From the NCBI GenBank assembly GCA_937942115.1, contig CALDFY010000009.1, forward strand, positions 1-7,773: a stretch of 7,773 nt of DNA, written 5' to 3'. Shown piece after piece: positions 5,907 through 7,773 of this stretch. Origin of the DNA: an uncultured Anaerolineae bacterium (GTDB lineage: Bacteria > Chloroflexota > Anaerolineae > B4-G1 > DUEL01). Both the position numbers and the translations under genes were made by a program. A model generated the notes under the pieces. That model saw only the letters and a list, made by a program, of their open reading frames with translations, was not told the DNA's origin and did not search any database. The stretch's first letter is position 1. Every line of letters begins with the position of its first letter.

Positions 5907-6000
5907 ACTCGCCTCCCGGCTTCTTACCTCACCCTCGCCCGGGCGAACAGCCTGCGCTACCGCAGCGCCGGCTGCCGGGCCTGTGGGTGCAGGAATTATG
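5907..6000. repeat. Palindromes and an outlying 20-bp repeat copy upstream of glcD
   Basis: This spacer sits between the glcD start and the regular array. It holds the perfect palindrome TCGCCCGGGCGA (5935-5946). It also holds one 20-bp unit at 5940-5959 that differs from the commonest array unit at a single base. Two further small hairpins follow: GCAGC-GCCG-GCTGC (5962-5975) and CCTG-TGGGTG-CAGG (5980-5993). The lone unit is separated from the main array by 41 bp of different sequence. I see no clear promoter for glcD here, so it is probably transcribed from upstream of the aminotransferase. Confidence 0.7.
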
Positions 6001-6360
6001 CAGGCTAACAGCCTGCGCTACAGGCTAACAGCCTGCGCTACAGGCGAACAGCCTGCGCTACAGGCTGACAGCCTGCGCTACAGGCGGACAGCCTGCGCTA
6101 CAGGCGAACAGCCTGCGCTACAGGCGAACAGCCTGCGCTACAGGCGAACAGCCTGCGCTACAGGCGAACAGCCTGCGCTACAGGCGGACAGCCTGCGCTA
6201 CAGGCGAACAGCCTGCGCTACAGGCGGACAGCCTGCGCTACAGGCGGACAGCCTGCGCTACAGGCTGACAGCCTGCGCTACAGGCGAACAGCCTGCGCTA
6301 CAGGCGGACAGCCTGCGCTACAGGCGAACAGCCTGCGCTACAGGCGAACAGCCTGCGCTA
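6001..6360. repeat. Tandem array of 18 perfectly phased 20-bp units
   Basis: Eighteen contiguous 20-bp units, commonest form CAGGCGAACAGCCTGCGCTA, run without any insertion or deletion. Sixteen columns are identical in all 18 copies. Only column 6 (T or G) and column 7 (A or G) vary: 9 units are GA, 5 GG, 2 TA and 2 TG. Each unit carries inverted arms CAGGC/GCCTG. The T-type units extend these to CAGGCT/AGCCTG around three bases, while the G-type loses that closing pair. The 5-bp link CGCTA joins successive hairpins. The minus strand, the sense strand of both flanking genes, has a TAG in every unit, hence stops in all three frames. The array is therefore non-coding and lies in the probable aminotransferase-glcD transcript. 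It ends 23 bp from the aminotransferase stop codon. Confidence 0.97.
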
Positions 6361-6383
6361 CTTTCTCCCGAACGGCCCTCATC

Positions 6384-7550
6384 CTACCCCGCCAGCACCC
6401 GCCCGGCGGCGGCCAGGCCCGCGCCCACGTCAAACCGGTAGCCGCTGCGGGCCAGCGCCCACTCTATCGCCCCCACAGTGGTCAGGATGTCCGACGGCGC
6501 CACCGCGCCCATGTGCCCCACCCGGAAGTAGCGGTCCCGGATGGCGGGGTGCAGGCCCCCGGCAACGATGGCCCCGGCCTGTCCGATCAGGCCCAGGAGG
6601 CGCGCGTCTATCCCCTCCGGGTAGTACGGAGCCGTGAGGGTGTGGGCCGCCCTGTAGCGGCTCACCGGGACTTGGGAGAGACCGATGGCGTCCATCGCGG
6701 CCTTAAAGGCGTCGCTCAGGTGGCGATGACGGGCGAAGCGGGCCTCCAGGCCCTCCTCCAGAATCTGCCCCAGGCTGACGTTCAGCGCCCAGATGAGGTT
6801 GACCGGCGGGGTGCCGAAGTAGGCGGCCTTCCGGGCCTCATACGCCTCCATAATCGGCAACCAGTTGGCCCAATCCGCGTAGTAGTTCTGGACGGGGGTC
6901 TTCCGCCTCCGGAAGGCCTCCATGGCCCGGGGTCCGGCGAGGAGGATGGCCAGCCCGGGCGGGACGCCCAGGGCCTTCTGGGAGGCGGTGAGGACGACGT
7001 CCACGCCCCACTCCGGGGGGTGCAGTTCCTCCCCGCCCACGCTGCAGACGCCGTCCACCACCACCAGCGCGCCGTGCTCCTGCCCCAGTCCGGCCAGGGT
7101 GGGGACGTCGGCGATGACGGCGGTGGAGGTATCCACGTGGGTGACCGTCATCAGTTTGTAGGGGCCCTGCCGCAGCGCGGCGGCCACCGCCTCCGGCGGC
7201 GGGGCATCGCCGACGGCGGGGGGCTGAACGACCGTCACCTGGGCCCCGTACCGCTCCAGGATGGCGGCGAAGCGGTCCCCGAAGTAGCCGGTGCTGACCA
7301 CCAGCGCCCGGTCCCCCGGTTCTATCAGGTTGGCGGCGGCCATGTCCATCGCCAGGGTGCCGGACCCGGCGACGACGAAGGGCTGGCTCCCGGGGAAGAG
7401 GAAGACCTCCCGCAGCCGCTCCAGCGCCTGCCCGAAGACTTCAATGAAGTTGGGGGCGACGTGGCTGGTGGTGGGGAGCCCCATGGCCGCCAGCACCTCC
7501 GGCGTGAACTCCACGGGGCCGGGGATCATCAGGAGTTTGCGGTTTTTCAT
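6384..7550 (-). CDS. Class V PLP-dependent aminotransferase (alanine/serine-glyoxylate type)
   Basis: This 388-residue fold-type I aminotransferase of the AGT/serine-pyruvate group transfers an amino group between an amino acid such as alanine or serine and a 2-oxo acid such as glyoxylate. Visible motifs are MIPGPVEFTPEVL (8-20), the cofactor-phosphate loop AGSGTLAMD (61-69), THVDTSTAV (137-145), VVVDGVCSVGG (163-173) with the ring-contacting D166, and TASQKALGVPPGLA (188-201), where K192 should form the PLP Schiff base. Length is normal and the C-terminal domain is intact. The start has AGGAGGT (7557-7563) six bases upstream. The downstream GlcD-type oxidase could supply glyoxylate, giving glycolate to glycine. 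A role in serine metabolism, as a phosphoserine aminotransferase relative, cannot be excluded. The upstream TPR-like frame overlaps its first 110 bases, probably through read-through of a repeat. Confidence 0.9.
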   Translation of the reverse strand: MKNRKLLMIPGPVEFTPEVLAAMGLPTTSHVAPNFIEVFGQALERLREVFLFPGSQPFVVAGSGTLAMDMAAANLIEPGDRALVVSTGYFGDRFAAILERYGAQVTVVQPPAVGDAPPPEAVAAALRQGPYKLMTVTHVDTSTAVIADVPTLAGLGQEHGALVVVDGVCSVGGEELHPPEWGVDVVLTASQKALGVPPGLAILLAGPRAMEAFRRRKTPVQNYYADWANWLPIMEAYEARKAAYFGTPPVNLIWALNVSLGQILEEGLEARFARHRHLSDAFKAAMDAIGLSQVPVSRYRAAHTLTAPYYPEGIDARLLGLIGQAGAIVAGGLHPAIRDRYFRVGHMGAVAPSDILTTVGAIEWALARSGYRFDVGAGLAAAGRVLAG

Positions 7551-7773
7551 CGGGTGACCTCCTGGGAGGGAAGCGTGAAGCGTGAAACGTGAAACGTGAA
7601 ACGTGTTGCGTATTCCGTGTTCCGTTATTTGTGACGGCCCTCTGGATCCGCTCCCGGACGCGCCGGGCCTGCTCCCGGTAGGGGCTTCCCAGTTGGGTGA
7701 ACATTTTCTCGGCGCGGGTGATGAGTTCCAGGGCGCGGGGGAGATTCCCCTCCGCCTCTTCCAGGAGGGCCAT
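7441..7773 (-). CDS. C-terminal fragment of a TPR-like protein with a repeat-derived tail (partial at window edge)
   Basis: Only the 3' end lies in the window; the gene must begin beyond 7773, and the ATG at the edge is probably internal. The first 45 or so visible residues (AEGNLPRALELITRAEKMF, then TQLGSPYREQARRVRERIQR) have the helix-turn-helix spacing of a tetratricopeptide repeat. Its consensus small and Ala/Leu positions are seen in many signalling or AAA/NB-ARC regulators. After RIQRAV the frame enters the 7-bp repeat at 7575-7637, reading NTQHVSRFTFHASRF. It then runs into the aminotransferase coding region out of frame, stopping at 7441. That tail looks non-native. The ancestral stop was probably lost near 7635 when the repeat arrived, or the fragment is degenerate. 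Domain assignment is tentative. Confidence 0.5.
   Translation of the reverse strand: MALLEEAEGNLPRALELITRAEKMFTQLGSPYREQARRVRERIQRAVTNNGTRNTQHVSRFTFHASRFPPRRSPDEKPQTPDDPRPRGVHAGGAGGHGAPHHQPRRPQLH
7575..7637 (+). repeat. 7-bp tandem repeat, nine units, GTGAAAC/GTGTTCC type
   Basis: Nine contiguous heptamers run from 7575 to 7637. The first four are of the GTGAARC kind (one GTGAAGC, three GTGAAAC). The next four are diverged (GTGTTGC, GTATTCC, GTGTTCC, GTTATTT), and the last is GTGACGG. The GTGAAAC, GTGAAGC and closing GTGACGG units are the same as those at 1516-1557. The array lies between the TPR-like fragment and the ribosome site of the aminotransferase, in opposite orientation to both genes. 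Confidence 0.9.

Noticed and set aside
6001..6360. CRISPR array.
   Set aside because: There are no spacers: the 20-bp units are directly contiguous and almost identical, and no cas gene is nearby.
6001..6360. Iteron-type replication origin.
   Set aside because: Unit length and phasing would fit iterons, but there is no replication initiator gene, no AT-rich region and the flanking genes are chromosomal metabolic genes.
5545..6441. A long plus-strand open frame of 298 codons with a repeating 20-residue pattern (NSLRYRLTACATGEQPAL-like).
   Set aside because: It arises because the plus strand of the 20-bp repeat has no stop codon and 60 bases (three units) equal 20 codons. Its first part is antisense to glcD and its end is antisense to the aminotransferase. 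There is no ribosome site and no recognisable domain.

Overview
The window is GC-rich, densely coding bacterial DNA. It carries housekeeping or metabolic genes and an unusually heavy load of short intergenic repeats. Four things together point to a free-living bacterium, and I would guess Chloroflexota (Anaerolineae-like): a full-length Rel, a WecA/TagO-type sugar-phosphate transferase, a GYD-domain protein, and abundant 7-bp tandem repeats. No rRNA or tRNA gene is present to confirm this. No phage, transposase, CRISPR or plasmid replication gene is visible.

Layout. Positions 1-151 are a possibly structured leader. They are followed on the + strand by a MoaD/ThiS-like sulfur carrier (152-394) and, after a nested palindromic repeat, a polyprenyl-phosphate GlcNAc-1-phosphate transferase (486-1487). 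This converges on a bifunctional (p)ppGpp synthetase/hydrolase on the - strand (1554-3713). Upstream of rel is a compact divergent promoter region (3745-3806) in which the two -35 boxes form an inverted repeat. The + promoter drives a GYD-domain protein (3877-4173) and CutA1 (4173-4493), which overlap by one base. CutA1 converges, across another palindrome, on a GlcD-type FAD-linked oxidase (- strand, 4509-5906). Upstream of that gene, in the same orientation, is a class V aminotransferase of the alanine/serine-glyoxylate type (6384-7550). At the right edge is the C-terminal end of a TPR-like protein on the - strand.

Function. The last two complete genes read as one transcription unit. The oxidase can make a 2-oxo acid such as glyoxylate, and the aminotransferase can convert glyoxylate to glycine. 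Between them lie 477 bp of non-coding DNA holding the most striking object in the window: 18 contiguous, perfectly phased copies of a 20-bp unit (6001-6360), plus an outlying copy at 5940-5959. Only two of the 20 columns vary. Each unit contains a small inverted repeat.

The array unit shares its TAGCGCA/TGCGCTA end with palindromes at 402-463 and 4480-4504 and with a degenerate copy at 1492-1515. This suggests one dispersed repeat family, one member of which has been tandemly amplified. A second, unrelated system of 7-bp repeats occurs at 1516-1557, 3831-3865 and 7575-7637. Both repeat systems sit at gene ends and leaders, and several stop codons or the bases around a ribosome site lie inside them.
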